Notes under the pieces: generated by a model
Seen by the model: the letters and a program-made list of their open reading frames with translations, nothing else
Told to the model about the DNA's origin: nothing
Databases searched by the model: none
Made by a program: the position numbers and the translations under genes
Assembly: GCA_016177735.1 (NCBI GenBank)
Contig: JACOUS010000003.1
Coordinates: 80,883-144,882 of the forward strand
From: Ignavibacteriales bacterium
Lineage (GTDB): Bacteria > Bacteroidota > Ignavibacteria > Ignavibacteriales > Melioribacteraceae
Direction of reading: 5' to 3'
Length of the DNA: 64,000 nt
Shown: positions 19,091 to 29,337 of the stretch, one piece after another
Numbering within the stretch: position 1 is the first letter of the stretch
Layout: each line of letters begins with the position of its first letter

Positions 19091-22000
19091 TCAGAAACCT
19101 GTAGTTTGTGTTGCTTGACTAAAGGCGTTTCTTCCCGTTGTTAAAATGATATTGTCAACCTTTAATGGATATGTTGCATTATACGTATGTCCTTCCACAG
19201 TCCACCTGTACAATTTCTCTGTACCTAATCCAGTTTGTATTTTGCACACTCCGAACAGAGCATAAGCTTGTGCAACTCCTTTGTTGTGTGAAACAAAACC
19301 ATCCGCAATGAATGACGGGTTGCTGCCTGCTTTCATCTTCAGCGTTGCTACCTTCAATTTGCCGGTTTGCTTTTTCACTTCAATGTTTCTCCAAAACAGA
19401 TTTACTTCATGACATTTTAGAACACTAATGTCCAATGATTCGAACATCTCCATATCCCGGACCTTCATCCATCCGCCTCCGGAAAGGTTAACAAACAACG
19501 GATGCTCACCTGTGACTCTTGTAATGCCATTAAGCAAAAAATATTCTTCCGCTTCGGCAGTAATTATCTCATCAATTTCCGAAATCTCAATACATCTTTT
19601 TTCTTCATTAAAGGAATAAACTTGATTATTTTTTTTTAGTTCATACAAAAATTTCTCGCCGGCTGGCGTTGAAATAATTGTATGGTAATAATCGAAACAA
19701 GATGTTGAGCCGTCACCAACAGTAACAACGTTCGAATAGGTTGCTGTCTCGTAATTACCAATTGTACTGTTGTTATCAGGATATTGATTTGTGCGCTCCA
19801 ACTTCAAACGCACATTGCCGGTAGTAGTTGCAGTGCCGCTTATCCATGCTCTATAAATTAATTGAACGGTTGTTTCGTTCGGTAAAAAGAAAACCGAACC
19901 TTGTTTTATAGTTGAATACGAAGTAGCGGTGATTGTATTAACAGCGTGGTCACTAAAAAATACACGACCGATATTTTTCATGTCAGCATAAACTTGATCG
20001 CTGTTAAAGAGTGTATTTCCGGCGGCATCAGTCGCAACTATCTTCCCATCGGCTTGCACATAGAATCTCGAATTGTTCCCAATGCTGTCGGTTGCGCCAG
20101 CAAAAAAACATTTCGTCGTTAACGCTGAAGGTTTTTGCATGCCCGTATATTTTGAACTGTTCATACCATATAAAGTAGTAGTATCAAAATTCCAACCGGC
20201 AATCATCGCGGTCAAAGTACCACTGGACATATTTTTTGTCACCTGGAATAATGGTTCGGTTGCACTGTTGAAAGGATCGTGAGCAAACGCAATCCCGAAT
20301 TCACTTTTGAAACCAGCTTTAAAATAAACATGACCCATCGATACGAACATCGGGAACTGGTTATCTGCGATTGCAATTGTCGGATAATTACCGCCACTCC
20401 CAGAGATAGAAATGCTCCGTGCGGCGAGCGATAAATATTTTGTATTCGGTGATGTACCGATTGTCTTTGTCATCGAGTATTGGTTGATTAACCACTCACT
20501 GATCGATGCCGCGCCGGCAGCATCCCATGAGATATTATTGTTAGCAAGGAATCCCGAACCGTCAGTGTTTAACTGAATCTTCGCTGTTGTGCCAACTCTC
20601 AATTGGATCGCTGTTGAAGTGATGTTCACATTTGCATCGCTCACACCGGTCTTGCCAATTGTTGTTGTTGCACCGTATGTTGCAAGTACTGTTGAAGCTG
20701 TTCTAATTGATAAAGAAGTTGAATCAATTAATGTGTTATATCCACTTGCATTACCGATCGTAACTGAATCAGAAATCGGATCGATAATTATCCTATCGAA
20801 AGTGTTATTCCTGAATCGAAGTGCAGTTCCGTCAAAGTACATGTTTGCTTTGGACGCTGATAAAAATCCGACACGCAGTATTCCACTTGAAGATGTAAAA
20901 TCAAAACTTGTTGTTGCCGCACCGCCGATATTCGTTCCAAGTTTCATATCGCCCGATGTTGTGATATTCACTGTTGTTGTACTGCCGTCATAAATATCAA
21001 ATGGAATATTATGGAGTTGGAAAGTTTGATTAGATGCGCGCAAGTATTTGTCATTTATTCCAATACCCGAACCGAGAATAATTCCGTATTCATTTGCAAC
21101 GCCGGTGATGCCTCGCAGATTTCCGGTTCGTGAATGTATCGTGTAATTACCCGGCGTTGAGTTCCATGTTGCAATTTGTGTGTAAGGACTGTTCTGCCCC
21201 CAGCTCCCATCGATAGCATTTGATTCAACAAAACCATTTCCTGATATACCATAATCAAGTGCAAGCGTCCCGGCTTTAATCGTTCCGCTTCCTGTCCCGG
21301 GCACCGATGAATGTCTCGTAAATGTGTACGCTTGTGTTTTTGTCGAAGTATCAAAACCACTCGCGCCGTAACTCGTATCGAGATTAACTGTACCCCATGC
21401 ATCACTTATTGTTAAACTTCCGCTTGTGCGTGAAAATTGTCGTAAGCGAATTAAGTCACCGTTCTGAAATACTGCGGCAGTTTCAAATCCGGCAAACGAC
21501 TCAACTATCAGTCTCGAAGAACTACCGGCAGTTGGCAGCGAATAATCGCTCGCAACTTTTGCAACACTCTTACAAATTATTTGGCTGCCAGCGAGTGCTT
21601 GTTCTAGGTCCGCAATGAAAGCTTTCGCGTGCATCTCATCCACGTACAAGTATCTGAAATCTGCTTCGCCGGAATTGTTGATCTTCCACTTCGATAATTG
21701 AGATATATAATTCGGATGCTGAAGATCTGACGAGATGTTACTTGTGCCGGTCCCTTGAATCGTTGCAACACCCGACAAGGTTAAATTTGCAAATTGCGGG
21801 TTCGCGCTTGTGTGTATATCTTGTATTGTATTCAGTGCGTTTATGGTTACCCTCAGATTCGTTGCACTGTAATTCAATCCTAATGTTAAATTCGCTGTAA
21901 GATTTCCGCCGCCGGAAAGTGGGACTGTTGTGTTAATAGTTCTATCAGCTCTCACTGCATCGGTTGGCAGCGTTGCTTGATTTGATAGAGTGAGTTGTGC

Positions 22001-24529
22001 AAATGTTGGCGCCGAAGTACTTGCAATATCTTGTATTGTGTTCAGCGCGTTTGCGGTTACCTTCAGATTCGTCGCGTTGTAATTGATGTATTGCCCGTTG
22101 ATAGCCGTTGCGTTCCATGTACCTTGAGTCAGCGTTGCAACTTTTGTAAGCGAAGAATTTATAACAGTCACTCCAAGCGTAGTCGAGGAGAGAAGTTCAA
22201 CGTTGTTAATCTTAAACAGTCCGCCGGCTTGCAAACTAATGTGTTGATTAAACGACCAGTTTGTACCGTCATAGATAATTGTAGCGAGATCTGAACCGCC
22301 CGAACCGGAAACCGATATTCCGGAGTTAATTGCTGTTGTGTTGTCACCGCCGACATTTAGATTAATAATTTTATCAACCACATTTAACTCTGTAACATTA
22401 ACTTGATTGATATTCCCGCCAATATAAATATCGCCATCAACAGTTAAGTTACCCGTTATTTTTTGGTTACCGTAAACCTTCTGCATGAAACTTGCATCAA
22501 TCGCTCCTCCAATTGCAGAATAACCGTCTATCTTTTGATTTCCGGTCAACCACGAATCACCGTAAATTTTTTGTTTATACAATGCGTCAACTTCACCGCC
22601 GATTGCCTGAACACCGTCTATCTTTTGATTTCCTAAAATCCATTCATTTCCGTAGTTCTTTACTTTATAGATTAGATCCGGTGCCCCGCCAAAACCGATC
22701 CGCGCAAACTCGGTTGTGGTACTTGTTTTTTTAATATCTTGAATCGTCTCGAGTTTATTATCAAGAGAGAGCTTGAAGTTATCCGAGTAGTTTAGTTGGA
22801 CAACAGAGCCGGCTAATTCAATCGGTTGTTGTGCAGTTATCGAAATTGTTACACCGCCTCCGGAAGAGGAACTTGTGCTGTAGGCTGATATTGAGTTATA
22901 TTTTTCTAAACTCAAAACAGCGCGCGCTTGTTGATAATCATAATCGTATCCGGTAACACTCACTAATTCAAAATTTGCAGCCGCATTCGTTTCGTTTATT
23001 TCACTGCTTAATATAAAATACCGCTCACCGTTCAAATCTATTAAATCGAGTAGTTCCCACTCGTACATGTCATCTTGAAGTCGTGTTGAAAGATTAAAAT
23101 AGAAATGTCGCTTGCCGTAAAAGTCCATTACTTCAGTTGCAACTGTGAGCGCATAAGAATCAAGAGCAGTTTGTGTAAACTCAACAGTGCTCGGTGCTAC
23201 AATCTCTATTTTTATTTCGTTACGTGGCTGAATGCCCGGGTATTTTTTTACAGTTGCTTTACCTTCGAGAGTAATCCCATTAACAAGCTTCCCACTCTTT
23301 ACGGTTACAGTTACTGCGTCTGCAAGTTTATCCCAAAAATATTTTTTCTTGCCACCGCTCTTCTTCGCAACTGGAGTAAATGATCGAACAGTACCGGAAG
23401 AGATTGTACTCTTTTTTTGTAAAACTAATTCGCCGTTCTTATTGAAGAAAACATAACACTGCATCGAACCGGCTAACATTCTCAAAGCATCGAGCGGATG
23501 CATTCCGAAAGGATTTTCGTCAAGTAATACTGAAAAATAGTCGAGAGAAATTGGGAAGGTAGTCCCACCGGTTTTATTAACAATTGTAATATTCCCCCAA
23601 ACCTTTTCTACTATGGCTTCTATTATTTTAAGAGCATCGTATGCGACAATTTCCCAACCGGCGACATATTGAGTGATTCTGCCGGGGAACTGATATTTAG
23701 TAATTGGAAAATCTGTTCGATACTGCTTTATGTAAATATCCTGTGCATTGAACAGATCGCTCCACCAGGTTGAATTTGTTTTATTGATTGAATCAACTGT
23801 TCCACTTTTGTCCTGGTCTGTTGTTGCTGCGTACCAGTTCTGATAATTAGTTCTTATTCCATAAAAAACTTTTCCATCCTGAAATGTTGGGTCGAAATAT
23901 TTGAACGTGATTAATCCTTGTGCATATTCACTTTCTTGCTGACCTCTTAAAAAGTGTATCTGAATTGTTTCGCCAAGTTTGGGAGTATTCGTGTTAATAG
24001 TTTGTCTTACTAATCCACCGCTATTTGTGTAATACAAACTAAAATCATTTGCATCCCAAAACTTTTCATAAGTAATCTGATTGCATTGCGAATCTGTGTT
24101 TACATCATAAAGGACATTTCCGCTCGTTCTAACTGCTGTCTGTGTGATAAGACTAAGTGAAGATAATTTATCCAGCACATTGAAACTGATTTTCTTTTCT
24201 AAGTCGGGCCACTCAATTGTTGAAAAATCACAAAGACCCTCAAATAATTTTGATGTACTTCGATCAGACTTTATCCCGTGCAATTCAAAGATGTACCGTT
24301 GGACTGCAGAAAGGTTGCCGCCAAATGCATTGTAAACCGGATTGCTGCCACCTTCATAATCAAGTGTTAAACCAAGTTTATCGAACACTATAATACCGGC
24401 TTCACCCGGGTTCTTCGATTCGATCCGTCTCTTCACACTGCCGACATTGAACAGCGCCGTTTGTGGTGTCCAAGTTTCAAGCGTTCCGTTAATTCCGTTT
24501 CTAAATTTCAGCTTCGGCATTCTAATCAT
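19091..24529 (-). CDS. Large tail-tip/fibre protein with embedded Hint (intein/BIL-like) domain
   Basis: 1812 aa. The N-terminal ~560 residues look like a tail-tip/baseplate hub (IEWPDLEKKISFNVLDKLSSL, SLDYFSVLLDENPFGMHPLDALRML and so on). From about 590 to 960 are fibre-type repeats (GNQKIDGVQAIGG, then NALNTIQDI several times). From about 960 to 1600 is a long beta-rich shaft. Residues about 1611-1749 form a Hint domain: it begins SCFDYYHTIISTPAGEK, has a block-B-like VTGEHPLFVN and ends FIADGFVSHN. A 62-residue tail follows. The first residue after the Hint is Lys, not Cys/Ser/Thr, so classical splicing is unlikely and cleavage is more probable. The gene overlaps the tape-measure gene by 4 nt. 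Confidence 0.8.
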   Translation of the reverse strand: MIRMPKLKFRNGINGTLETWTPQTALFNVGSVKRRIESKNPGEAGIIVFDKLGLTLDYEGGSNPVYNAFGGNLSAVQRYIFELHGIKSDRSTSKLFEGLCDFSTIEWPDLEKKISFNVLDKLSSLSLITQTAVRTSGNVLYDVNTDSQCNQITYEKFWDANDFSLYYTNSGGLVRQTINTNTPKLGETIQIHFLRGQQESEYAQGLITFKYFDPTFQDGKVFYGIRTNYQNWYAATTDQDKSGTVDSINKTNSTWWSDLFNAQDIYIKQYRTDFPITKYQFPGRITQYVAGWEIVAYDALKIIEAIVEKVWGNITIVNKTGGTTFPISLDYFSVLLDENPFGMHPLDALRMLAGSMQCYVFFNKNGELVLQKKSTISSGTVRSFTPVAKKSGGKKKYFWDKLADAVTVTVKSGKLVNGITLEGKATVKKYPGIQPRNEIKIEIVAPSTVEFTQTALDSYALTVATEVMDFYGKRHFYFNLSTRLQDDMYEWELLDLIDLNGERYFILSSEINETNAAANFELVSVTGYDYDYQQARAVLSLEKYNSISAYSTSSSSGGGVTISITAQQPIELAGSVVQLNYSDNFKLSLDNKLETIQDIKKTSTTTEFARIGFGGAPDLIYKVKNYGNEWILGNQKIDGVQAIGGEVDALYKQKIYGDSWLTGNQKIDGYSAIGGAIDASFMQKVYGNQKITGNLTVDGDIYIGGNINQVNVTELNVVDKIINLNVGGDNTTAINSGISVSGSGGSDLATIIYDGTNWSFNQHISLQAGGLFKINNVELLSSTTLGVTVINSSLTKVATLTQGTWNATAINGQYINYNATNLKVTANALNTIQDIASTSAPTFAQLTLSNQATLPTDAVRADRTINTTVPLSGGGNLTANLTLGLNYSATNLRVTINALNTIQDIHTSANPQFANLTLSGVATIQGTGTSNISSDLQHPNYISQLSKWKINNSGEADFRYLYVDEMHAKAFIADLEQALAGSQIICKSVAKVASDYSLPTAGSSSRLIVESFAGFETAAVFQNGDLIRLRQFSRTSGSLTISDAWGTVNLDTSYGASGFDTSTKTQAYTFTRHSSVPGTGSGTIKAGTLALDYGISGNGFVESNAIDGSWGQNSPYTQIATWNSTPGNYTIHSRTGNLRGITGVANEYGIILGSGIGINDKYLRASNQTFQLHNIPFDIYDGSTTTVNITTSGDMKLGTNIGGAATTSFDFTSSSGILRVGFLSASKANMYFDGTALRFRNNTFDRIIIDPISDSVTIGNASGYNTLIDSTSLSIRTASTVLATYGATTTIGKTGVSDANVNITSTAIQLRVGTTAKIQLNTDGSGFLANNNISWDAAGAASISEWLINQYSMTKTIGTSPNTKYLSLAARSISISGSGGNYPTIAIADNQFPMFVSMGHVYFKAGFKSEFGIAFAHDPFNSATEPLFQVTKNMSSGTLTAMIAGWNFDTTTLYGMNSSKYTGMQKPSALTTKCFFAGATDSIGNNSRFYVQADGKIVATDAAGNTLFNSDQVYADMKNIGRVFFSDHAVNTITATSYSTIKQGSVFFLPNETTVQLIYRAWISGTATTTGNVRLKLERTNQYPDNNSTIGNYETATYSNVVTVGDGSTSCFDYYHTIISTPAGEKFLYELKKNNQVYSFNEEKRCIEISEIDEIITAEAEEYFLLNGITRVTGEHPLFVNLSGGGWMKVRDMEMFESLDISVLKCHEVNLFWRNIEVKKQTGKLKVATLKMKAGSNPSFIADGFVSHNKGVAQAYALFGVCKIQTGLGTEKLYRWTVEGHTYNATYPLKVDNIILTTGRNAFSQATQTTGF
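19283..19699 (-). other. Hint domain segment within the tail protein
   Basis: It encodes residues 1611-1749 of the tail protein. The block A nucleophile Cys1611, the block B T-x-x-H in TGEHPLF and the terminal His1748-Asn1749 are all present. No homing endonuclease domain is inserted (139 residues only). The +1 residue is Lys, as in bacterial intein-like (BIL) domains rather than splicing inteins. Confidence 0.75.
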
Positions 24530-27171
24530 CTACCTGTTCTTTGTTCGTAATCATAGTATTGACCAACTTTCAAAGCTTCATCATTATCGAAATAAGCTCG
24601 TGTTGGTCGTGATGCGAGATATTCAATCCTATCACTAAGAATCCTTACTTGCTCTATCAATCTTCCGTTATCATTTCCGGTTCCACCATTGAAATAATTT
24701 CTAACTTCAAATGCAGTTCGTGTAACAAGCTCAGCCATACCGCTTGCATAATCTTCCGCCGGTGCAATAATCTCCATTCCTTTTTCACCAACAATAGCGC
24801 CGCCTCGTGCGTAGCCTTTCATTGTTGTATCTTGTTTCATAATATTTGCTGCGTTCGCTATGCCCGTACCAATTACAGCAGCTGTCATAAATGGAGCGAG
24901 TACCGGACCAACACCAACCGGTGGTGGTGCATATAAAGCCATTACGCCTTTGTAGGTTTCTATCATCACTTGAGTAGTGGCTAATAGCTTATAGGCTGCT
25001 GTGTGCTTACTAAAAAGACCTGCAAGTTGGCCAAGCATTTGTGATGTCTGTGAAAGTGTGTTCAGCTGTGACTGCCTGTCAATCGCTTCACGTTGATGAG
25101 TATAATAATTATGAATATTTGTTTTTTGTTCTTCGGTGGCGCCGTACATTTCTGCACGTTTCACCGACAATTCTTCTTCTACTTTTAATTCTTCTTTTTG
25201 TTGTTCGTAAGGGTTAGCTTCAGCTTTTGCCTTAAATTGATCGAAGAATTTCTTTCCTTCTTCGGTGTTCTTAATACCTTCAATTTGTGCCGCGCCAATT
25301 TTTAATTCCAGCGCTGCGCGTTTCTCCGGATCGGTTTCTAACTCTAATAATTTTTTGTAATGGTCAATTCTAAACTGGAGAATTTCCGCGTTTGTTTTTT
25401 TCTCAAGCTGCATCTTCTGTTCGGCTAACTGAAAATCCAAATCCAGCATTTTATCATCATGGTCTTTCTTCAGCTTTTCGGTCTGAACGTCCGCTTCACC
25501 CTGGGCAATCTGTTTTTCCAATTCTATGTTTTTAATTTTCTGTTCATCAGCCGGTGTTTTTGCTTTCTTGGTCTGTAATGTTTTTTCTTCGGCATCAAGA
25601 GCTTCTAACTTCGCGTTTTTCAATTGCTCAATTATTACTAATTCTTTTTGGTAATCCGAAAGTTCTTTATCTTTCTGAATACCTACTTCAATAATTTTTC
25701 CTTTCAGCTCTTCATACTTTGCTTTTTCACTTGCAAGTGAATTAATGCCGCGTTCTTTATTCTCATTATTCTCGTCGCCGTTTATAAATTTTATCCTATC
25801 ATCAATTTTCTTTAGTTCATCCTGGTATTGTTTTAATAAGTCCAAGCTATACGGAGCAACTAATCCATCATCAATATTTTTCAACTTCTTTATTTTTTCA
25901 TTTAATTCAGTACGCCGGTTTTCTAATTTTTCCAGATCGCCCATATTATTTTTTATCGCAATTAAGGTATCAAGCTGTTCCTTTAGCTTTTTCCCACTTT
26001 CGGATGTAAATATTTGTTCGGGTCCAATACCAAATTGAGGAATTCCTTTAGAAATTACGTAAGGTTCTGTAGACAATTTTCCCCGTATTTCCATCTCTTT
26101 GGAGTCAAGTTGTTGCTTGCTTAATTTCTGATATGATTCTCTTAGCTTATCAATTTCTTCTTTTTGCATTTTTACTTCAGCTGTTGAATCACCTGTGAAT
26201 TTTGCTAATATTTGCATCGCAAAAACAACAGCATTTATACCCAGCAATATACCGCCCGGTCCTTTTATACTTTGCATAAAAGCTTGACCTAAAGTCATAT
26301 TAAGCCCGGATGCTTCCTGCTTTGCATATTGCATGTACTGCACAACCATAGGAATATTATTACCAATACTTCTCAAACCCATTTGGTAATTAACGAGGAA
26401 CATGTCAGCGTCTGAAACCAAATAACCAAATTGACCCATCGCATTATTCATCGAGTTCATACCTGGTATTACTTTTTGTTGCGCGCCGCCGAGTTCATTA
26501 TGCTGTGTTATTAATTGTCCGTATGCAGATTTTAGATTTGTTGATGCAGCAACTTTTTGTTTCCACGCTTCGCTGTTTATAGCAAGTGTTTTAACTTCTG
26601 AATCTAAAGATTGTATAACATCATTTATTGCATCTGCAGAAAGCCCTTGGGTGAGAATATATTGCTTTAATTGTTCTGTATTCTCTTGTGTCATCAAACC
26701 ATATTTCTGCGCTTCAACATTTAGATTTTGAAAAGCGGGAGTCTGATCGGTTGCTCTTATAACCGCTTGCACCTTTTCAAGTTCGGTTTCAATTTCTTTT
26801 ATCTGTGCAAGTCTTCTGGTGTATTCTTCACCGCCGATCGGTACACTTTGGAATTGTGTTTTTAAGTCTCTAAGACGTTCAACTAAATCTTTGATAGTAA
26901 CATTAACGCCGTCAAAATTCTTTCCTAAATTTTGTCCTAGACCGGCAAAGGCGCCAATCTGCGATATTGATTGATTGGCAGTTTTTGCTTCATTACTTAT
27001 GTCATTAAATTTTTTAGCAATGTCTTGTATCGATGCTTTTATTTTTTCATTAGTTGCCTCAGCAGCTGCGCCGGTCTCAACGAATTCGCCTTTCGTAAGA
27101 TCGAGCGTAGCAATAGCTTCCTTGCCATCGATCATCAACTCAAATATCAATTCATTATTTGCATTTGCCAT
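24526..27171 (-). CDS. Tail tape measure protein
   Basis: 881 aa. N-terminal ~300 residues are helical with coiled-coil segments (DLVERLRDLKTQFQSVPIGGEEYTRRL and similar). A hydrophobic stretch near 300-320 (GPGGILLGINAVVFAMQILAKF) fits a membrane-active segment. A long charged coiled coil (about 330-700) follows, with a second hydrophobic region (about 745-800). This architecture, the size, and the position between tail-tube-type genes and the tail tip are diagnostic. The length suggests a tail of roughly 130 nm, using the general rule of about 1.5 A per residue. Confidence 0.85.
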   Translation of the reverse strand: MANANNELIFELMIDGKEAIATLDLTKGEFVETGAAAEATNEKIKASIQDIAKKFNDISNEAKTANQSISQIGAFAGLGQNLGKNFDGVNVTIKDLVERLRDLKTQFQSVPIGGEEYTRRLAQIKEIETELEKVQAVIRATDQTPAFQNLNVEAQKYGLMTQENTEQLKQYILTQGLSADAINDVIQSLDSEVKTLAINSEAWKQKVAASTNLKSAYGQLITQHNELGGAQQKVIPGMNSMNNAMGQFGYLVSDADMFLVNYQMGLRSIGNNIPMVVQYMQYAKQEASGLNMTLGQAFMQSIKGPGGILLGINAVVFAMQILAKFTGDSTAEVKMQKEEIDKLRESYQKLSKQQLDSKEMEIRGKLSTEPYVISKGIPQFGIGPEQIFTSESGKKLKEQLDTLIAIKNNMGDLEKLENRRTELNEKIKKLKNIDDGLVAPYSLDLLKQYQDELKKIDDRIKFINGDENNENKERGINSLASEKAKYEELKGKIIEVGIQKDKELSDYQKELVIIEQLKNAKLEALDAEEKTLQTKKAKTPADEQKIKNIELEKQIAQGEADVQTEKLKKDHDDKMLDLDFQLAEQKMQLEKKTNAEILQFRIDHYKKLLELETDPEKRAALELKIGAAQIEGIKNTEEGKKFFDQFKAKAEANPYEQQKEELKVEEELSVKRAEMYGATEEQKTNIHNYYTHQREAIDRQSQLNTLSQTSQMLGQLAGLFSKHTAAYKLLATTQVMIETYKGVMALYAPPPVGVGPVLAPFMTAAVIGTGIANAANIMKQDTTMKGYARGGAIVGEKGMEIIAPAEDYASGMAELVTRTAFEVRNYFNGGTGNDNGRLIEQVRILSDRIEYLASRPTRAYFDNDEALKVGQYYDYEQRTGR

Positions 27172-27200
27172 TCTTTTCTCTCGCCCTCTCCGTTACAAGG

Positions 27201-27428
27201 TTATTTTTTCTTATTCTTTTCCATTTTCTTTAACTGTGCTACCATTCCCAAAAGCTCATTCAATTTTTGCAGCCGAACCTGGTAGTAATAATCAAGAACA
27301 ACTCTGCGTTTTGTTTTTCGTAATAAATTTCTTTTCGATGCATCCCCATCCGAAATAAAAAAGAGAATTGATTCCGTCTCACTCGTAAACAATTCTCCTT
27401 TCCATCTTGCCGCCTTGTAACCTTTCAA
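27201..27428 (-). CDS. Small phage protein upstream of the tape measure gene
   Basis: 75 aa, very basic (ends KKMEKNKKK). It overlaps the upstream gene by 4 nt. The pair just before a tape measure gene recalls the G/GT tail-assembly chaperone arrangement, but I see no frameshift site and cannot assign the family. Probably tail assembly. Confidence 0.55.
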   Translation of the reverse strand: MKGYKAARWKGELFTSETESILFFISDGDASKRNLLRKTKRRVVLDYYYQVRLQKLNELLGMVAQLKKMEKNKKK

Positions 27429-27844
27429 TTCATCGAAGTCATTTGAAGCTTGCTTTTCTCTATCTCCGAGAGTTTTAAAAAGCCTGTTGTAATAATCCCT
27501 AATATTGCTTTCGATAAAAAAAAATCTGCCAGAATTTTTACTTGCAAAGATTCACGTGTCTTCCTAAATATTTCCGGGTTACAATATGAGCCGTTTTCAT
27601 TCCGTAAAAGAATTGAAAGTGTTTTTAACATCTCTTCCGATGTAAATGAACCGCTTACTTTGTTTTGCTTTTCCTCCCTCTCATTGCCAAGAAGAGGGAC
27701 CGAGGGTGAGGTCGAGAGTTTGCCATAGACAATATCAAGCCATTCTTTTTCGTCAAAGTCAAAATCATCCCACAAGTAATAAGTTTTACCCGCGATCTGA
27801 TATTGCTTCCTCTCAATCTTTAATTCGTCTATTTCGTTTTTCAT
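27425..27844 (-). CDS. Possible tail-assembly chaperone with repeat-encoded insert
   Basis: 139 aa from the ATG at 27844, which follows GAGAGAAATAAA. The middle contains a segment LSTSPSVPLLGNEREEKQ encoded by a dispersed DNA repeat (27671-27713), related to the repeats at 36708-36739, 42744-42785 and near 43352-43391. The rest is helical. Its position just before the tape measure, and its coupled partner downstream, suggest tail assembly. Not recognised at family level. Confidence 0.6.
   Translation of the reverse strand: MKNEIDELKIERKQYQIAGKTYYLWDDFDFDEKEWLDIVYGKLSTSPSVPLLGNEREEKQNKVSGSFTSEEMLKTLSILLRNENGSYCNPEIFRKTRESLQVKILADFFLSKAILGIITTGFLKLSEIEKSKLQMTSMN
27671..27713. repeat. Dispersed repeat family C, copy 1 (inside coding sequence)
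   Basis: A 43-nt segment ending CCGAGGGTGAGGTC. The closest copy is at 42744-42785; a weaker one lies at 36708-36739. It is read in frame in the gene at 27425-27844. Confidence 0.7.
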
Positions 27845-27922
27845 TTTATTTCTCTCGGTATAACTTTGCATGAGCCCGATCCCGATCAACAACATTGGGA
27901 CGGGTTAAGCGGTTGTTATACC

Positions 27923-28318
27923 TTATCCGTTCGTTCCTTCTTTCATCGGGACAACCTTAGCAGCTTTGGCATCTTTCATTGCAATCTTTCCACCGAGGAC
28001 AATTATTTTAGTTCCAACTTCAGTTAGCTCAAATCGGTTGCCAACTAACTCTGCTTCCATTCCAGTAACATTGCATTCATAACCTTCTTCTGTTTGCGGC
28101 AATGTACCAATGCACACAGATGCATAAAGTTTTTGTTCATTGTTTTTCCCAAAGACTCTCAATGCTTTGTTAGTTTTATCAGCCGTAAAAGGAATCTTTA
28201 ATAAACTTTTAATTGTTGTTTTTTTACCTGTCCCGTCTTTGCTCTTAGCGGGGTCGGCTGATAGCGCTTCTTCAATGAAAACATCTATCGAAACCGCTTC
28301 TGTTTTATCCTTTGCCAT
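27923..28318 (-). CDS. Phage protein, hypothetical (tail region)
   Basis: 131 aa. A charged Lys-rich N-terminal half (KSKDGTGKKTTIKSLLKIP) is followed by a beta-rich half (GNRFELTEVGTKIIVLGGKIA). No family recognised. It sits between the tail-tube-like gene and the tape-measure block and may be a small tail-assembly or minor tail protein. Confidence 0.6.
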   Translation of the reverse strand: MAKDKTEAVSIDVFIEEALSADPAKSKDGTGKKTTIKSLLKIPFTADKTNKALRVFGKNNEQKLYASVCIGTLPQTEEGYECNVTGMEAELVGNRFELTEVGTKIIVLGGKIAMKDAKAAKVVPMKEGTNG

Positions 28319-28374
28319 TTTACTTCTCCATTCTCGATTATTTTATTCTACATTCTTCATTCTACACTCAACAC

Positions 28375-29328
28375 TCAATACCCAATTTTAATCGTTCCAC
28401 CGTTTAAGCCACCGTCATCGAGAACACCACCGTAAGCCGCACCAAATTGGAAGTCGTATTCGTACGGTCTAACTTTTCCTTCGTACGCAATTTTTAAAAA
28501 TGTTTTATCATCGCCGTGTTCTATCTCTTCTACCGGCGTTAGCGCTCCCGGTGCGCAATCAAGAGCATCATAATTGCTTCCGTTGTTGCCTATCTTGATA
28601 ATCAATTGCTCGTTGATGTTTTTATTCAACTGCGCAACTACTTTAGCAACTGTGGCGTTGTTTCCGGTGACTTCAATGTGAACGGTTGTATCTTTTACTC
28701 CCGGTTGTCCATCTCCATTGTCATCACCTTCACTTTTTATCGAGACCTTTACATCATCTCTTTCGTCAAGGTCAAATAACTCTGTATTTAATGGCGATTG
28801 TATTGCAAGAATTTTCGATCTGCGTTGTAAACTCCAGTCCTCGCCGCCCGGGTGGGTTATGCCAGCAACTGTTACTGCCGTTGCTGTTGAAGCGGAATCA
28901 ATCAACGTTTTCATTATATCATAATCAGCCGCCCCTTTCAACGCTCCTTTCAAGTATCTCTTTTCAAGATCGAAACCGAACTCAAATGAAAGCCCCAATG
29001 ATAACGTTGCAGCTGTGAATTTAAAAACATCTTCACTGCCGGAAGCAAAGCTCTGCTTCTCCGTCATCATCTGCACATCACAGTTACTGTTGATGTAATC
29101 GAAGAACGAGCGGAACATTTTTAATGTCGGCTGTTTGCTGTCGAATTCTAATGACGCAAGTTTTTTATTTCTGAAAACTCTGCCGCGCACATCTTTCGAA
29201 GTTTTGAAGTCGCTGATTTTTAGTGTTGCCTTTTCTTTCAAACCAATATAACTTGGATTTACCGGCCCACTTGCTAATGTGCCTTTGTTGCACAACAAAA
29301 TTGATTTTATTCCCGGGATTGATCTCAT
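28375..29328 (-). CDS. Probable major tail tube protein
   Basis: 317 aa, beta-rich. Its position (after the tail-completion type gene and two genes before the tape measure), size and fold pattern fit a siphovirus tail tube. The centre carries an acidic insert with Ca-binding-like DDNGDGQPGVKD (about residues 205-220), as seen in added Ig-like domains. No contractile sheath gene is seen anywhere in the prophage, which supports a non-contractile tail. Confidence 0.6.
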   Translation of the reverse strand: MRSIPGIKSILLCNKGTLASGPVNPSYIGLKEKATLKISDFKTSKDVRGRVFRNKKLASLEFDSKQPTLKMFRSFFDYINSNCDVQMMTEKQSFASGSEDVFKFTAATLSLGLSFEFGFDLEKRYLKGALKGAADYDIMKTLIDSASTATAVTVAGITHPGGEDWSLQRRSKILAIQSPLNTELFDLDERDDVKVSIKSEGDDNGDGQPGVKDTTVHIEVTGNNATVAKVVAQLNKNINEQLIIKIGNNGSNYDALDCAPGALTPVEEIEHGDDKTFLKIAYEGKVRPYEYDFQFGAAYGGVLDDGGLNGGTIKIGY

Positions 29329-29337
29329 TGTATCACC

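Noticed and set aside
19283..19699. Classical splicing intein
   Set aside because: Residue +1 is Lys; splicing needs Cys, Ser or Thr. A cleaving BIL-type Hint is preferred.
21055..21405. Reverse-frame ORFs within the large tail gene and other long genes
   Set aside because: They are shadows of the real frame, with no ribosome-binding sites and poor protein composition.
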